From contig NZ_SLXP01000002.1 in assembly GCF_004343075.1 (NCBI RefSeq), forward strand, positions 310,001-374,000: a DNA stretch of 64,000 bases, in the 5' to 3' direction. Positions 20,555 to 30,316 of the stretch are shown piece after piece; position 1 is the stretch's first letter, and every line of letters starts with the position of its first letter. The position numbers were made by a program, and so were the translations under genes. Source of the stretch: Rhodovulum marinum. Lineage in GTDB: Bacteria; Pseudomonadota; Alphaproteobacteria; Rhodobacterales; Rhodobacteraceae. The notes under the pieces were generated by a model that saw nothing but the letters and a program-made list of their open reading frames with translations, ran no database searches and had not been told where the DNA came from.

Positions 20555-21640
20555 TCACCGAACCTTGAGGGTCGCCAGCCCGATCAGCGCGAGGATCAGG
20601 CTGATGATCCAGAAGCGTATCACGATCTGCGGTTCCGCCCATCCCTTCTTCTCGAAATGGTGGTGGATGGGTGCCATCAGGAACACACGTTTCCCGGTCG
20701 CCTTGAAATAGGCGACCTGGATGATGACCGACAGCGCCTCGGTCACGAAAAGCCCGCCTACTATGGCCAAAACGATCTCGTGCTTGGTCGCGACGGCGAT
20801 CGCGCCCAGCGCGCCACCCAGCGCCAGCGACCCCGTATCGCCCATGAAAACGGCCGCCGGTGGGGCATTATACCACAGGAATCCCAGCCCCGCGCCGATC
20901 AGCCCGGCGCAGAAGATCAGGATTTCGCCGGTGCCGGGCACGTAATGCACGTCGAGATACTCGGTAAAGTCGACGCGCCCCACGGCATAGGCGATCACCC
21001 CCAGCGTGCCGGCCGCGATCATCACCGGCATGATGGCGAGGCCGTCCAGCCCGTCGGTCAGGTTCACCGCGTTGGCCGCGCCCACGATCACGATCATCGC
21101 GAAGGGCACGAACAGCAGCCCCATGTTCCACAGCGTGTCCTTGAACACCGGGAAGGCCAGTTGATAGCTGAGGTCCGCCGGGTGGACCGAGGCCGCCCAG
21201 ACCCCGGCGATGGCCGCGATCAGCAGGCCGAGGCCGAACCGCACGCGCCCCGGCACGCCCTTGGTGTTGTTCTTCGACACCTTGGCATAGTCATCGGCGA
21301 ACCCGATCGCGCCGAAGGACAGGGTCACGAACAGCAAGAGCCACACGTAGGGGTTGTCGAGCCGCGCCCACAGAAGCGTCGAGAAGATCAGCCCGCCCAG
21401 GATCAGCACGCCCCCCATGGTCGGCGTGCCCGCCTTGGTTTCCAGGTGGCCCGCGGGGCCGTCGGCGCGGATCGGCTGGCCGTTCTTCTGGCGCTTGCGC
21501 AACAGGTTGATCAGCGGCCGCCCGAACAGGAAGCCGAAGACCAGCGCGGTGAAAAAGGCCGCGCCGGCGCGGAAGGTGATGTAGCGGAACAGGTTGAACG
21601 CACCGCCCCCGTCGGAAAGATCGGCCAGCCAGAACAGCAT
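20555..21640 (-). CDS. mraY: Phospho-N-acetylmuramoyl-pentapeptide transferase MraY
   Basis: Ten-helix membrane enzyme making lipid I. The 361-residue protein shows [10 protein letters not shown], the Asp pair in [19 protein letters not shown] and the HHHFEKKGW loop near the C-terminus (residues about 332-340). The ATG shares one base with the murF stop (TAATG). Confidence 0.98.
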   Translation of the reverse strand: MLFWLADLSDGGGAFNLFRYITFRAGAAFFTALVFGFLFGRPLINLLRKRQKNGQPIRADGPAGHLETKAGTPTMGGVLILGGLIFSTLLWARLDNPYVWLLLFVTLSFGAIGFADDYAKVSKNNTKGVPGRVRFGLGLLIAAIAGVWAASVHPADLSYQLAFPVFKDTLWNMGLLFVPFAMIVIVGAANAVNLTDGLDGLAIMPVMIAAGTLGVIAYAVGRVDFTEYLDVHYVPGTGEILIFCAGLIGAGLGFLWYNAPPAAVFMGDTGSLALGGALGAIAVATKHEIVLAIVGGLFVTEALSVIIQVAYFKATGKRVFLMAPIHHHFEKKGWAEPQIVIRFWIISLILALIGLATLKVR

Positions 21641-23088
21641 TACTCAAGGTCCTCGTCGGTTTCGGGGACCGATTGGCCCAGTTTCCGCAGCGCGTCAACG
21701 ACGACCGAGACGCGGCTGCCCTTGGAGCCCTTGACCAGCACCACGTCGCCGGCATCGACCAGCCCGTGCACCTTGGCCGCCAGCGGCTCGGCCTCGTCGA
21801 ACCACTGGCCGCGGCGTTTCAGGGGCAGCGCGAAATAGAGCGCCCGCATCCGCGGCCCCACGCAATGCACCAGATCGACGCGGCCCATCGCGGGCAGGTC
21901 CGCCAGGCCCGCATGCATCGCCTGTTCGTCCGCGCCCAGTTCCAGCATGTCGCCCAGGATCGCGATGCGCCGACCGCGGGCGACCCGGCCGACGCCGTCG
22001 CGCGGCATCGCCGCGGCCAGCACCTCGAGCGCGGCGGCCATCGAGGCGGGATTGGCGTTGAACGCGTCGTCGATCACCTCGAAGGCCATCTCGGGATCGA
22101 GCGCGTCGAGCGGCACCTTCAGCCGCGCGCCGCGCCCGCCGGGCGGGGCCCAGGTGGCCAGGTCGCAGGCGGCCACCGCCCGGTCGATGCCCAGCGCCTC
22201 GGCCACGGCCAGCACGCCCAGCGCGTTCGCAGCGAAGTGGCGCCCGGGAGCACGGATCTTGAACAGCAGCTTCTCGCCCCCGACCTTGGCCTCGACCACC
22301 GTCGAATGAGGATGAAGCTGAGCCCCCAAGAGCCTGAAGTCGCACGATTTCGACGCCCCGAAGGTGATCGGGCGGGCAGCCTGGCCGCGGGCCGCTTCGG
22401 CCAGGATCGGGCTGACCTCGAGATCGTCGGGATAGACCGCGACGCCGCCGTCCTCGAGCCCCTCGAAGATCGACGCCTTCTCGTGCGCGATGCCCGCGAG
22501 GTCGTCGAACGCCTCGAGATGCGCGGGGGCCACCGTGGTGATCAGCGCGACATGGGGGCGCGCCAGGCGCGCCAGCGGCGCGATTTCGCCGGGGTGGTTC
22601 ATGCCGATCTCGATCACCGCGAAATCGTCGTCCGAGGGCAGGCGCGCCAGGGTCAGCGGCACGCCCCAGTGGTTGTTGAAACTCGCCTCGGCGGCATGCA
22701 CCCGGCCCTGCCCGGCCAGAACGGCGCGCAGCATTTCCTTGGTCGAGGTTTTGCCGACCGAGCCGGTGACGCCGACCACCCGCGCCCGCGCCCGCGCCCG
22801 CCCCGCGCGCCCCAGCGCGCCCAGCGCCGCCAGCACGTCGGGCACGATCAACAGCGGCGCGTCCCCGGCCACGCCCTCGGGCACGCGCGAGACCAGCGCG
22901 GCGGCGGCGCCGCGGGCCAGCGCGTCCGCCACGAAATCATGCCCGTCGCGCTGATCGGTCAGCGCCACGAACAAATCGCCCGGGGCCAGGCTGCGGGTGT
23001 CGATGGACACGCCCGTCGCCTGCCAATCACAGGTCGCCCGCCCGCCCGTGGCGGCGGCGGCCTCGGCGGCGGTCCACAGCGCGCTCAT
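21640..23088 (-). CDS. murF: UDP-MurNAc-tripeptide--D-Ala-D-Ala ligase MurF
   Basis: Mur ligase attaching D-Ala-D-Ala to complete the pentapeptide. The 482-residue protein has the N-terminal [19 protein letters not shown] loop [14 protein letters not shown] near residue 105, [13 protein letters not shown] and [15 protein letters not shown], all MurF motifs. It overlaps murE by 4 bases and mraY by one, giving a tightly coupled murE-murF-mraY run. Confidence 0.97.
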   Translation of the reverse strand: MSALWTAAEAAAATGGRATCDWQATGVSIDTRSLAPGDLFVALTDQRDGHDFVADALARGAAAALVSRVPEGVAGDAPLLIVPDVLAALGALGRAGRARARARVVGVTGSVGKTSTKEMLRAVLAGQGRVHAAEASFNNHWGVPLTLARLPSDDDFAVIEIGMNHPGEIAPLARLARPHVALITTVAPAHLEAFDDLAGIAHEKASIFEGLEDGGVAVYPDDLEVSPILAEAARGQAARPITFGASKSCDFRLLGAQLHPHSTVVEAKVGGEKLLFKIRAPGRHFAANALGVLAVAEALGIDRAVAACDLATWAPPGGRGARLKVPLDALDPEMAFEVIDDAFNANPASMAAALEVLAAAMPRDGVGRVARGRRIAILGDMLELGADEQAMHAGLADLPAMGRVDLVHCVGPRMRALYFALPLKRRGQWFDEAEPLAAKVHGLVDAGDVVLVKGSKGSRVSVVVDALRKLGQSVPETDEDLE

Positions 23089-24572
23089 GCCAGCCGCCCG
23101 TCCAGCGCGGCCACCGCGACGCTGGCCTGTTCCACGTCGTCAAAGGGGAATACGTCGTCGCCCACCACCTGCCCCGTCTCGTGGCCCTTGCCCGCGATCA
23201 ACAGCGCGTCGCCCGGCTCCAGCGCGTCGACGCCGCGCAGGATCGCCTCGGCCCGGTCGCCCACCTCGATCGCCTCGGGACAGCCCTGCAGCACCTCGTG
23301 GCGGATCACCGAGGGGGTCTCGCTGCGCGGGTTGTCATCGGTGACGAACACCACGTCGGCATGGGCCGCCGCCGCCTGCCCCATCAGGGGCCGCTTGCCC
23401 CGGTCGCGGTCGCCGCCCGCGCCGAACACCACCACGATGCGGCCCATTACATGCGGGCGCAGCGCCCGAAGCGCGGTCGCCAGCGCGTCGGGCGTGTGGG
23501 CGTAATCGACGAACACCGCCGCCCCGTTTGCCCGCGTCGCGGCCAGTTGCATCCGCCCGCGCACCCCCGACAGGTCGGGCAGCGTGTCGAACACCTGCCC
23601 CGGATCGTCGCCGCAGGCGATCGCAAGCCCCGCGGCCAGCGCCACGTTCTGCGCCTGGAACCCGCCGATCAGGTTCAGCCGGACCTGCCGCGCCCGCCCC
23701 TGCCAGTCCAGCCGAAGGTCCTGCCCGGTCGCGTCGAACCGCTGGCCCGCGATGCGCAGATCGGCGCCCGGATCGGTACCGACGCGCAGCACATCCTGCC
23801 CGCGCGCGGTGGCGATGCCGGCGATCACGGGGCCCTTGGGATCGTCCACGTTGACCACCGCGGTGCCGTCGGCGGGCAGAACCCGGTCGAACAGCCCGGC
23901 CTTGGCGGCGAAATACTCCTCGAACGTCTCGTGGTAATCCAGGTGGTCCTGGGTGAAGTTGGTGAACCCCGCCGCGCGCAGCACCACCCCGTCCAGCCGC
24001 GCCTGCGCCAGCCCGTGGCTGGAGGCCTCCATGATCGCGTGGGTGACGCCCGCGCCCGTCATCTCGGCCAGCAGGCGGTGCAGCGTCAGCGGGTCGGGCG
24101 TGGTGTGCGCCAGCGGCGCCTCGAACGCGCCCTCGACGCCGGTGGTCCCCAGGCTGGCCGCCGCGTGCCCCAGAAGCGTCCAGATCTGGCGGGTGAAATG
24201 CGCGACCGACGTCTTGCCATTGGTCCCCGTGACGGCGGCCATGGTGGCGGGCTGGGCCGCGAACCACAGCGCCGCGGCGCCGGCAAAGGCCGCGCGGGGG
24301 TCCTCGGCCACGATCAGCGCGGCGTCAGAGCCGGCCAGGACATCGGCCGCCAGCGCCGCGCCCTCGGCATCGGTCAGGATGGCGGCCGCCCCCTGGCGCA
24401 GGGCGTACTGGATGAAATCGCCGCCATGGGCGCGGCTGCCGGGGAAGGCGGCGAACAGAAAGCCCGGCTTGACCGCGCGGCTGTCGATGGCAAGCCCGGT
24501 GACCCGGGCCTCGCGCCCGCCCCTGGCCCGAAGGCCCAGCGCGGCAAGCGTTGACTCCATGCGGCCCGTCAT
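23085..24572 (-). CDS. murE: UDP-MurNAc-tripeptide synthetase MurE (meso-DAP type)
   Basis: Mur ligase adding meso-diaminopimelate. In 495 residues it has the N-terminal IDSRAVKPGFLFAAFPG, ATP loop GTNGKTSVAHF near residue 111, and DNPRSE in the C-terminal domain; DNPR is the signature of enzymes selecting meso-DAP over lysine. An ATG four codons in (MESTLAAL) is an alternative start. It follows ftsI after 14 bases. Confidence 0.97.
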   Translation of the reverse strand: MTGRMESTLAALGLRARGGREARVTGLAIDSRAVKPGFLFAAFPGSRAHGGDFIQYALRQGAAAILTDAEGAALAADVLAGSDAALIVAEDPRAAFAGAAALWFAAQPATMAAVTGTNGKTSVAHFTRQIWTLLGHAAASLGTTGVEGAFEAPLAHTTPDPLTLHRLLAEMTGAGVTHAIMEASSHGLAQARLDGVVLRAAGFTNFTQDHLDYHETFEEYFAAKAGLFDRVLPADGTAVVNVDDPKGPVIAGIATARGQDVLRVGTDPGADLRIAGQRFDATGQDLRLDWQGRARQVRLNLIGGFQAQNVALAAGLAIACGDDPGQVFDTLPDLSGVRGRMQLAATRANGAAVFVDYAHTPDALATALRALRPHVMGRIVVVFGAGGDRDRGKRPLMGQAAAAHADVVFVTDDNPRSETPSVIRHEVLQGCPEAIEVGDRAEAILRGVDALEPGDALLIAGKGHETGQVVGDDVFPFDDVEQASVAVAALDGRLA

Positions 24573-24586
24573 GATCCCCCGCGCCC

Positions 24587-26365
24587 CTAGTTCGCGGCCA
24601 GTGTTACCCCGAAGCCCGCGGCCGTTTCAATCTCTGGCCGCAGCCCCAGAAGCGGCGCGGCGCGGCGAATGATCTCGCCGGCGACGGGGGCGGCGGTCCA
24701 GCCGGCGGTGCGGCGGGGTTCGGAACCGGTGCGGTCCTCGGGCTCGTCCAGGCTGACCACCAGCACATAGGCGGGATCGTCGGCGGGAAAGATGCTGGCG
24801 AAGGTGCCGATCACCTTGTCCTTGTAATAGCCGCCCGTGGGCTTTGGCTTGTCGGCGGTGCCGGTCTTGCCACCCACGGCATAGCCTTCGACATCGGCGA
24901 AGGTCGCGGTGCCGCGCGACACCACCTGGCGCAGCATCGAACGCACCGCGCGCGAGGTCGATTCCGAGATCACCCGATCGCCCGGCGCGACCGGCCCGGC
25001 CAGGATCGTCGGGCGCACCCGGGTGCCGCCATTGGCGATGGTGGCATAGGCGGCGGCCAGGTGCAGGGGGCTGGCCGACAGCCCGTGGCCATAGGAAATC
25101 GTCATGGTGGAAATCTCGGACCAGTTCTGCGGCAACAGCGGCTTGCCCGAGGCGGCCTCGACGATTTCCAGCGGGGTGGGCTCCAGCAGGCCCAGCTTTT
25201 CCAGGAACGCCCGCTGGCGCTCGGCGCCGATGCGCTGGGCGATGCGCGCGGTGCCGATGTTCGAGCTTTCCACCAGCACGTCGGTCACCGAAAGCTGCGG
25301 CCCGTAATTGTGGAAGTCGCGAATCCGGTGGCGGCCCCAGACCAGCGGGCCCTTGGTGTCGATCATCGTGGCGGGCGAGACGATGCCCTCGTCCAGCGCC
25401 TGGGCGATGGTAAAGGTCTTGAAGGTCGAGCCCAGCTCATAGACGCCCTGCACCGCGCGGTTGAACAGCGGGCTGTCGGACGCGTCGCCCTTGACCAGCG
25501 GGCGGGGGCGTTCGTTCGGGTCGAAATCGGGCAGGCTGACCAGCGCGATCACCTCGCCGGTCTGCACATCCATCAACACCGCCGCCGCGCCCTTGGCATT
25601 CATCAGCTTCATGCCGCCGGCCAGCACCCGTTCGACCGCCGCCTGCACGCTCAGATCCAGCGACAGGCGCAGCGGCGCACCGCCATTCGCGGGGTCGCGC
25701 AGCCACGAATCGAACGCCTTTTCCACGCCCGCGCGGCCCACCACCTCGGCCGAGGAAACGCCCTCGCGGCCGAAACCCGACCCGCCCAGGACATGGGCGG
25801 CCAGCGGGCCATTGGGATAAAGCCGCATCTCGCGCGGGCCGAACATCAGCCCCGGATCGCCGATATCATGCACGCGCTGCATCTGCTCGGGGCTGATCTT
25901 CTTCTTGATCCACAGGAACTTGCGCTTGCCGGTGAAATCGCGGACCAGCTTTTCCTCGTCGAGATCGGGAAAGATCGCGACCAGTTCGCGCGCGACCCGC
26001 AGCGGTTCGATCATGTTCGGCGGCTGGGCATACAGCGAATGCGTGGCCAGGTTGGTGGCCAGGATGTTGCCGTTGCGATCCACGATATCGGCGCGCTGGG
26101 CGACGATGGCCGCGCCCGAGGTGGCGGCGCGCGGCTCGGACGGCTCCGAGGCGGCCAGGCTGCCCATGCGCACGCCGACCACCAGGAAGGCGGCGAAGAA
26201 CATCACCCCCAGCATCAGCAGCCGCCCCTCGGCGCGGTCGCGGGCGGCGTCGCGCATCTGTTCGTGGCGCAGGCGCAGGTTCTCGCGCTCGATCGCGGCG
26301 GGGCTCTCGCCCCGGGCGCGGGCCTCCAGGATGCGCGCCAGCGGGCGCAGCGGTGTGCGGATCAT
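24587..26365 (-). CDS. ftsI: Septal peptidoglycan transpeptidase FtsI (PBP3)
   Basis: Class B penicillin-binding protein of the divisome. The ATG at 26365 overlaps the ftsL stop by 4 bases and gives 592 residues. One N-terminal transmembrane helix (LMLGVMFFAAFLVVGV, about residues 50-65) is followed by the PBP dimerisation domain (RADIVDRNGNILATNL) and the transpeptidase domain with all three motifs: STFK, SSN and KTGT. Partner of FtsW, whose gene is further down the same operon. Confidence 0.97.
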   Translation of the reverse strand: MIRTPLRPLARILEARARGESPAAIERENLRLRHEQMRDAARDRAEGRLLMLGVMFFAAFLVVGVRMGSLAASEPSEPRAATSGAAIVAQRADIVDRNGNILATNLATHSLYAQPPNMIEPLRVARELVAIFPDLDEEKLVRDFTGKRKFLWIKKKISPEQMQRVHDIGDPGLMFGPREMRLYPNGPLAAHVLGGSGFGREGVSSAEVVGRAGVEKAFDSWLRDPANGGAPLRLSLDLSVQAAVERVLAGGMKLMNAKGAAAVLMDVQTGEVIALVSLPDFDPNERPRPLVKGDASDSPLFNRAVQGVYELGSTFKTFTIAQALDEGIVSPATMIDTKGPLVWGRHRIRDFHNYGPQLSVTDVLVESSNIGTARIAQRIGAERQRAFLEKLGLLEPTPLEIVEAASGKPLLPQNWSEISTMTISYGHGLSASPLHLAAAYATIANGGTRVRPTILAGPVAPGDRVISESTSRAVRSMLRQVVSRGTATFADVEGYAVGGKTGTADKPKPTGGYYKDKVIGTFASIFPADDPAYVLVVSLDEPEDRTGSEPRRTAGWTAAPVAGEIIRRAAPLLGLRPEIETAAGFGVTLAAN

Positions 26366-26724
26366 TGCAGCCCCTCCCCCTCCTCGGCCAGCAGGCTGCC
26401 CAGGAAATCCTCCGGGATCACGATCTCGGGCAGCTCGTAGACCGGGTAGGCCACCTGGTCGAGATTGCCGAACTGTTCGGGCGCCAGCGGCATCAGGCCC
26501 AGCCGGTCGAAATTGATCTCGGCCAGCGCCATCAGCCGGTCGGGCCGGTTCAGATAGGCCCATTCGGCGTTCAGCACGGCCAGCTTTTCACGCAACACGC
26601 CGATATCGCGGTGCAGGTCCTCGACCTCGGCGATGGCCTGCTGGGTGCGGTAATTCTCGCGATAGGCCCAGACCGCCAGCCCCATCACGGCCAGCGCGGT
26701 CAGCACGTAGAACAGGCTGCGCAT
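26362..26724 (-). CDS. ftsL: Cell division protein FtsL
   Basis: Small bitopic divisome protein that works with FtsB and FtsQ. 120 residues: a short N-terminus, one transmembrane helix (LFYVLTALAVMGLAVWAY, residues 4-21), then a predicted coiled coil (IAEVEDLHRDIGVLREKLAVL) with heptad leucines. A DRLMALAEI stretch followed by LPLAPEQF-like residues is common in alphaproteobacterial FtsL. It starts directly after the rsmH stop and overlaps ftsI by 4 bases. Confidence 0.9.
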   Translation of the reverse strand: MRSLFYVLTALAVMGLAVWAYRENYRTQQAIAEVEDLHRDIGVLREKLAVLNAEWAYLNRPDRLMALAEINFDRLGLMPLAPEQFGNLDQVAYPVYELPEIVIPEDFLGSLLAEEGEGLQ

Positions 26725-27723
26725 CTAATGCCCCTCCATGATCTTCGGCAGGCCCAGTTCGGCCCGGTCGACGGGACCGGCGGGCGCCTCGGTGCGGATC
26801 GCGACGCGCAGCTTGGCGGAGCGCGCGCGCGGGTTGGCGGCCAGTTCGGCCTCGTCGGGCGGGGTGGCCTTGCGGGTCAGCAGGGTAAAGCGCGGCTCTT
26901 CCTGCGGCTGTTCGGGGGCATACCGGCTGCCGCCGCCGCCCTGGCCCGCGCGCAGTTGCAGGAAGCGTTTGACGATCCGGTCCTCGATCGAATGGAAGGT
27001 CACGACCGCCAGCTTGCCGCCCGGCGCCAGCGCGCGTTCGGCGGCCTCAAGCCCCGCGACCAGCTGGCCCAGCTCGTCGTTCACCGCGATGCGGATCGCC
27101 TGGAAACTGCGCGTCGCGGGGTGGCTTTGGCCGGGTTTCTGGCGCGGCAGGCAGCGCGCGATCACCTCGGCCAGTTGCGCGGTGGTGACGATGGGCGCGA
27201 TGGCCCGCGCCGCCACGATCGCCCGCGCGATGCGGCGCGCGGCGCGCTCCTCGCCGTAATGGAACAGGATGTCGGCCAGCTCGCCCTCGGACGCGGCGTT
27301 CACCAGGTCGGCCGCCGACGGCCCGCTATCGCCCATCCGCATGTCCAGCGGCCCGTCCTTCTGGAACGAGAACCCGCGTTCCGCCCGGTCCAGCTGCATC
27401 GAGGACACGCCCAGGTCCAGCACGACGCCATCCAGCGGCCCGCCCGCGATCCGGTCCAGGTCGGAAAACGTGCCCTCGACCAGCCGCAGCCGGTCGCCAT
27501 AGGCCTCGGCCCAGCCCTCGGCCATCTCGAACACGCTGGGGTCGCGGTCCACGCCGATCACGCGGTCCGCCCCGGCGTCAAGCAGACCGCGCGCATAGCC
27601 CCCCGCCCCGAACGTGCCGTCCAGCCAGATGCCCGACACGGGCGAGACCGCCTCGAGCAGCGGGCGCAAGAGGACGGGGATATGCGGCGGGTCGGTCGGG
27701 GAAAGGCGTTCTGCACCGGCCAT
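26725..27723 (-). CDS. rsmH: 16S rRNA (cytosine-1402-N4)-methyltransferase RsmH
   Basis: SAM-dependent methyltransferase (MraW) modifying C1402 in the 16S rRNA decoding site. In 332 residues it begins with [13 protein letters not shown], has the SAM motif [14 protein letters not shown] near residue 35, [10 protein letters not shown], and the conserved [12 protein letters not shown] near residue 255. Second gene of the dcw operon, 3 bases after mraZ, as in most bacteria. Confidence 0.97.
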   Translation of the reverse strand: MAGAERLSPTDPPHIPVLLRPLLEAVSPVSGIWLDGTFGAGGYARGLLDAGADRVIGVDRDPSVFEMAEGWAEAYGDRLRLVEGTFSDLDRIAGGPLDGVVLDLGVSSMQLDRAERGFSFQKDGPLDMRMGDSGPSAADLVNAASEGELADILFHYGEERAARRIARAIVAARAIAPIVTTAQLAEVIARCLPRQKPGQSHPATRSFQAIRIAVNDELGQLVAGLEAAERALAPGGKLAVVTFHSIEDRIVKRFLQLRAGQGGGGSRYAPEQPQEEPRFTLLTRKATPPDEAELAANPRARSAKLRVAIRTEAPAGPVDRAELGLPKIMEGH

Positions 27724-27726
27724 CCC

Positions 27727-28230
27727 CTAGTCCTCCAGCGATCCATCGAGAAGGGACGCCACGTCGAAATCGGGCGGCAGTTCCTCGAACCGGGCGATGG
27801 CGCGGGCCATTTCCTCGGTTTCGTAGGTGTCGGGGTTCCAGATGCGGAATTTCTCGCCCGAGCCGACGAACAGCGCCTCGTCGGTCAGCCCGATCTTTTC
27901 GCGCAGCTTCTGCGGCAGCACGATGCGGCCGTCATTGTCGACCTCGGTGGGGTGCGACTGGACGTTGAAGGTCATCTCCAGCATCTGCCGTTCGATGGAC
28001 CCGCGCGGCTTGGACTCGATCTTGCGGTCGATCTCCTCGATCGCCTCCATCGTGTAGCATTCCAGGAACTTGCGGCGCGGATCGCCGTAGACGATCACCA
28101 CCTGGGGGCGCAAACCGTCGGTCCAGTCGGGATCGCCCGCCTCGAGGATGCGCCGGAACAGGGACGGAATCGATACCCGTCCCTTGGCATCCACCTTGTG
28201 GCGGCTTTCGCCTCTGAACCTGCGCGCCAC
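27727..28230 (-). CDS. mraZ: Transcriptional regulator MraZ
   Basis: DNA-binding protein that represses its own operon in E. coli. The 167-residue protein has two SpoVT/AbrB-type half domains: RHKVDAKGRVSIPSLFR near residues 8-24 and HPTEVDNDGRIVLPQKLR near 93-110. It is first in the dcw operon, and a phased array of TGGGA-like boxes lies 240-314 bases upstream, where MraZ would be expected to bind. The long distance from array to ATG implies a long leader. Confidence 0.95.
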   Translation of the reverse strand: MARRFRGESRHKVDAKGRVSIPSLFRRILEAGDPDWTDGLRPQVVIVYGDPRRKFLECYTMEAIEEIDRKIESKPRGSIERQMLEMTFNVQSHPTEVDNDGRIVLPQKLREKIGLTDEALFVGSGEKFRIWNPDTYETEEMARAIARFEELPPDFDVASLLDGSLED

Positions 28231-28469
28231 CGGACCTGCGCTCCTTTTGCCTCACCGTCCGCCGGGTACGAAAACGGCGGATTGAGCTGCTGCCACTGCC
28301 CAATCCGCCGCCCTCGTCCCGCTTCGGGATGTCCGGCTGCGCGATGCCACCTGGGGGGATGTTCTGCTCGCCCGCGCGCCGGATCTCTGTTTTTCGATGA
28401 AGGCGGAGGTGCCTGTATGAAGCCTGACTGACTTGCGGGGTCTTGCTGCCCCTGATTGCCCGTCCTCAT

Positions 28470-28544
28470 CGGATGAACAAGGGATGCCATGGGAATTCAT
28501 GGAAATCAACTGAAATCGATGGGACACAACGGGGGAATAAGGGA
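28470..28544. promoter_or_regulatory. Phased TGGGA array, probable MraZ operator
   Basis: On the plus strand TGGGA-like pentamers recur exactly every 10 bases: CGGAT (28470), AGGGA (28480), TGGGA (28490), TGGAA (28500), CTGAA (28510), TGGGA (28520), CGGGG (28530), AGGGA (28540). E. coli MraZ binds TGGGN repeats separated by 5 bases, which is the same 10-base period. Here the repeats read TCCCA on the operon's coding strand. The remainder of 28231-28469 (leader of mraZ) shows no gene. Confidence 0.65.
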
Positions 28545-28610
28545 GAGCACCCGGCCCCGCGTCGGCTTGACCTGCCGAAACGGACGCGAAAAATGGCGCA
28601 GGTTGCGAAG

Positions 28611-28642
28611 AAAACAAAAGCGGCCACAACATCTTGTGGCCG
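28611..28642 (-). terminator. Intrinsic terminator of mrp
   Basis: A perfect 9-bp stem, CGGCCACAA / TTGTGGCCG (28621-28629 with 28634-28642), has loop CATC. On the minus strand it is followed by CTTTTGTTTT. It separates leftward transcription of mrp from the dcw promoter region. A second strong hairpin without a T-run (CCGGGGCCGG / CCGGCCCCGG, 28765-28787) lies between it and the mrp stop. Confidence 0.75.
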
Positions 28643-28810
28643 CTGGCGCGGGGCAGGATTTTCCCGTGATTTCCCAGAATTTTCGGGCGCAGGCCCCGAC
28701 CGGGGCCGAAAACCCGCCCGATCAGCCCGGATCGCGCCCGGTCACGCCCCGGTGATTCGCAGCGCCGGGGCCGGTTTCCGGCCCCGGACCATGAATTCCC
28801 ATGGCGTCCG

Positions 28811-29884
28811 TCAGGCCATCCCGCCGCCGATCAGGCGGGCGGCGATATGGGCATAGGCCTCGGCCGCGGGCCCCTCGCCCAGCGCCACGGGCCTGCCCGC
28901 GTCGCCCGCCTCGCGCACCTCCAGCGCCAAAGGCAGCGCCCCCAGAAGCGGCACGCCCAGTTTCTCGGCCTCGGCGGCGACACCGCCATGGCCGAAGATA
29001 TGCGCCTCGTGCCCGCAATTGGGGCAGACATAGGTGGACATGTTCTCGACCAGGCCCAGAACCGGCGTCTTGAGCTTGGCGAACATGTCGATGGCCTTGC
29101 GCGCATCCAGCAACGCCACGTCCTGGGGCGTGGACACCACGACCGCGCCGCTCAGCTTGGTGCGCTGGCACAGGGTCAGCTGGATATCGCCGGTGCCGGG
29201 CGGCAGATCGACGATCAGCACGTCGAGCGGCCCCCAGTTCACCTGGGTCAACAGTTGTTGCAGCGCCCCCATCAGCATCGGGCCGCGCCAGATCACCGCC
29301 TGCCCCTCGTCCAGCATCAGCCCGATCGACATCATGGTGACGCCATGGGCCACGACCGGTTCGATCGTCTTGCCATCGGGCGAGGCGGCGCGGCGGTCGA
29401 CCCCCATCATGCGCGGCTGCGAGGGGCCATAGATATCGGCGTCCAGCAGACCCACCCGGCGCCCCTGCCGGGCCAGCGCGACGGCCAGGTTGCTGGCCAC
29501 GGTGGACTTGCCCACGCCCCCCTTGCCCGAGCCCACCGCCAGGATGCGGTCGATGCCGGCGGGGTTCTCGGGGCCGGCCTGGGCGGTGGGGTGGCGGCCG
29601 ATCTTCAGCCCGCCCTCGGGCGGGGCCTTGGGCGCGGGGCCGTGCGCGGTCAGCACGGCGGACACCTTGGCCACGCCGTCCATCGCCTGCACCGCGGCCT
29701 GCGCAGCGGCGCGCAGCGGCTCCATCGCGGGGGCCTGCGCGGCGTCGGGCGCCTCGATCACGAAGCGCACCGCGTCCCCCTCGACGCTCAGCGCCCGCAC
29801 CATGTCGCGCGAAACCAGGTCGCCCCCGTCCGGCAGCGCGATTCGGGACAGGGTATCGAGCACGGCATCGCGGGTGACGGGCAT
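28811..29884 (-). CDS. mrp: Mrp/ApbC family iron-sulfur carrier ATPase
   Basis: P-loop ATPase that carries and delivers Fe-S clusters. The 357-residue protein has an N-terminal FeS-assembly domain (DUF59/MIP18-like, about residues 1-85), a linker, then the deviant Walker A motif GKGGVGKST near residue 120, DIYGPSQPRMMG, DLPPGTGD and the CPNCG cluster-binding pair near residue 280. It is a single gene with its own downstream terminator, upstream of and separate from the dcw operon. Confidence 0.95.
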   Translation of the reverse strand: MPVTRDAVLDTLSRIALPDGGDLVSRDMVRALSVEGDAVRFVIEAPDAAQAPAMEPLRAAAQAAVQAMDGVAKVSAVLTAHGPAPKAPPEGGLKIGRHPTAQAGPENPAGIDRILAVGSGKGGVGKSTVASNLAVALARQGRRVGLLDADIYGPSQPRMMGVDRRAASPDGKTIEPVVAHGVTMMSIGLMLDEGQAVIWRGPMLMGALQQLLTQVNWGPLDVLIVDLPPGTGDIQLTLCQRTKLSGAVVVSTPQDVALLDARKAIDMFAKLKTPVLGLVENMSTYVCPNCGHEAHIFGHGGVAAEAEKLGVPLLGALPLALEVREAGDAGRPVALGEGPAAEAYAHIAARLIGGGMA

Positions 29885-30054
29885 TTGGGCCTCCTTGGGG
29901 GTGATTGGGTTAACCTCTTACTTGTGCACCGGCGCGGCAAGCGCAAGATTGTTCGCACGGTGCCGGATTTCGCGGCAGCGGGGCGCAGGGCGCCCAGAAT
30001 TACGTCAGCAAGACTTATGCATTTTCTGCATGGCGGCAATTCACATGCGGACCA

Positions 30055-30082
30055 TTGTGCATCCGCAGCATTTGGCTATCTT
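30055..30082 (+). promoter_or_regulatory. Candidate promoter for the stem-loop RNA array
   Basis: TTGTGC at 30055-30060 and TATCTT at 30077-30082 with 16 bases between. Start expected near 30089, about 78 bases before the first stem-loop. No gene lies between; the 29885-30054 stretch holds nothing else I recognise. A heat-shock or stress sigma factor is equally possible and cannot be told apart here. Confidence 0.35.
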
Positions 30083-30166
30083 CAATTCAACGGCGCGCGG
30101 CACGGTCCGCGTATCGGGATCGCCAAGGGCCGCGACGGTGGCAAGAGGCAGCCCGTAAAGCCTTGG

Positions 30167-30203
30167 AAAAGGGAAACCCCTCCTCCTCCCTGGGTTTCCT
30201 TTT
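30167..30203 (+). ncRNA. CCUCCUCCC stem-loop RNA 1 (CcsR-like)
   Basis: An 8-bp stem, GGAAACCC / GGGTTTCC, plus an A4/T4 extension across a one-base bulge. It displays CCTCCTCCC (30182-30190) in its 12-base loop and ends in TTTT. The loop is anti-Shine-Dalgarno in sequence, the hallmark of the CcsR (cuckoo) RNAs of Rhodobacter sphaeroides. Strand follows from the motif. Confidence 0.7.
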
Positions 30204-30206
30204 ATC

Positions 30207-30240
30207 GCGGCGGCACCGACCTCCTCCCTGGTGTCGCCGC
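30207..30240 (+). ncRNA. CCUCCUCCC stem-loop RNA 2 (CcsR-like)
   Basis: An 11-bp stem, GCGGCGGCACC / GGTGTCGCCGC, with a single G-U pair. The 12-base loop carries CCTCCTCCC at 30220-30228. It starts 4 bases after the first stem-loop. Confidence 0.75.
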
Positions 30241-30273
30241 ACATTTTCGACGGAACCGCACGGCTCCGACAGT

Positions 30274-30309
30274 TACGGCGGGCGTCTCCTCCTCCCTGAC
30301 TCCGCCGTA
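30274..30309 (+). ncRNA. CCUCCUCCC stem-loop RNA 3 (CcsR-like)
   Basis: A perfect 8-bp stem, TACGGCGG / CCGCCGTA, with a 20-base loop holding CCTCCTCCC at 30288-30296. The 33 bases before it (30241-30273) are less structured, so the units may be cut apart after transcription, as in R. sphaeroides. Confidence 0.7.
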
Positions 30310-30316
30310 GTATGGA

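Noticed and set aside
28489-28755. A small plus-strand frame in the mraZ upstream region
   Set aside because: It overlaps the TGGGA array and a terminator and has no ribosome site.
28231-28810. RNase P RNA upstream of mraZ, as in some alphaproteobacteria
   Set aside because: The universal GAGGAAAGTCCGG box is not present and the space is filled by the operator array and the mrp terminator.
30037-30158. A 42-codon frame ending 8 bases before the first CCUCCUCCC stem-loop, considered as a DUF1127 remnant
   Set aside because: No ribosome site, starts before the likely promoter, and has no DUF1127 motif.
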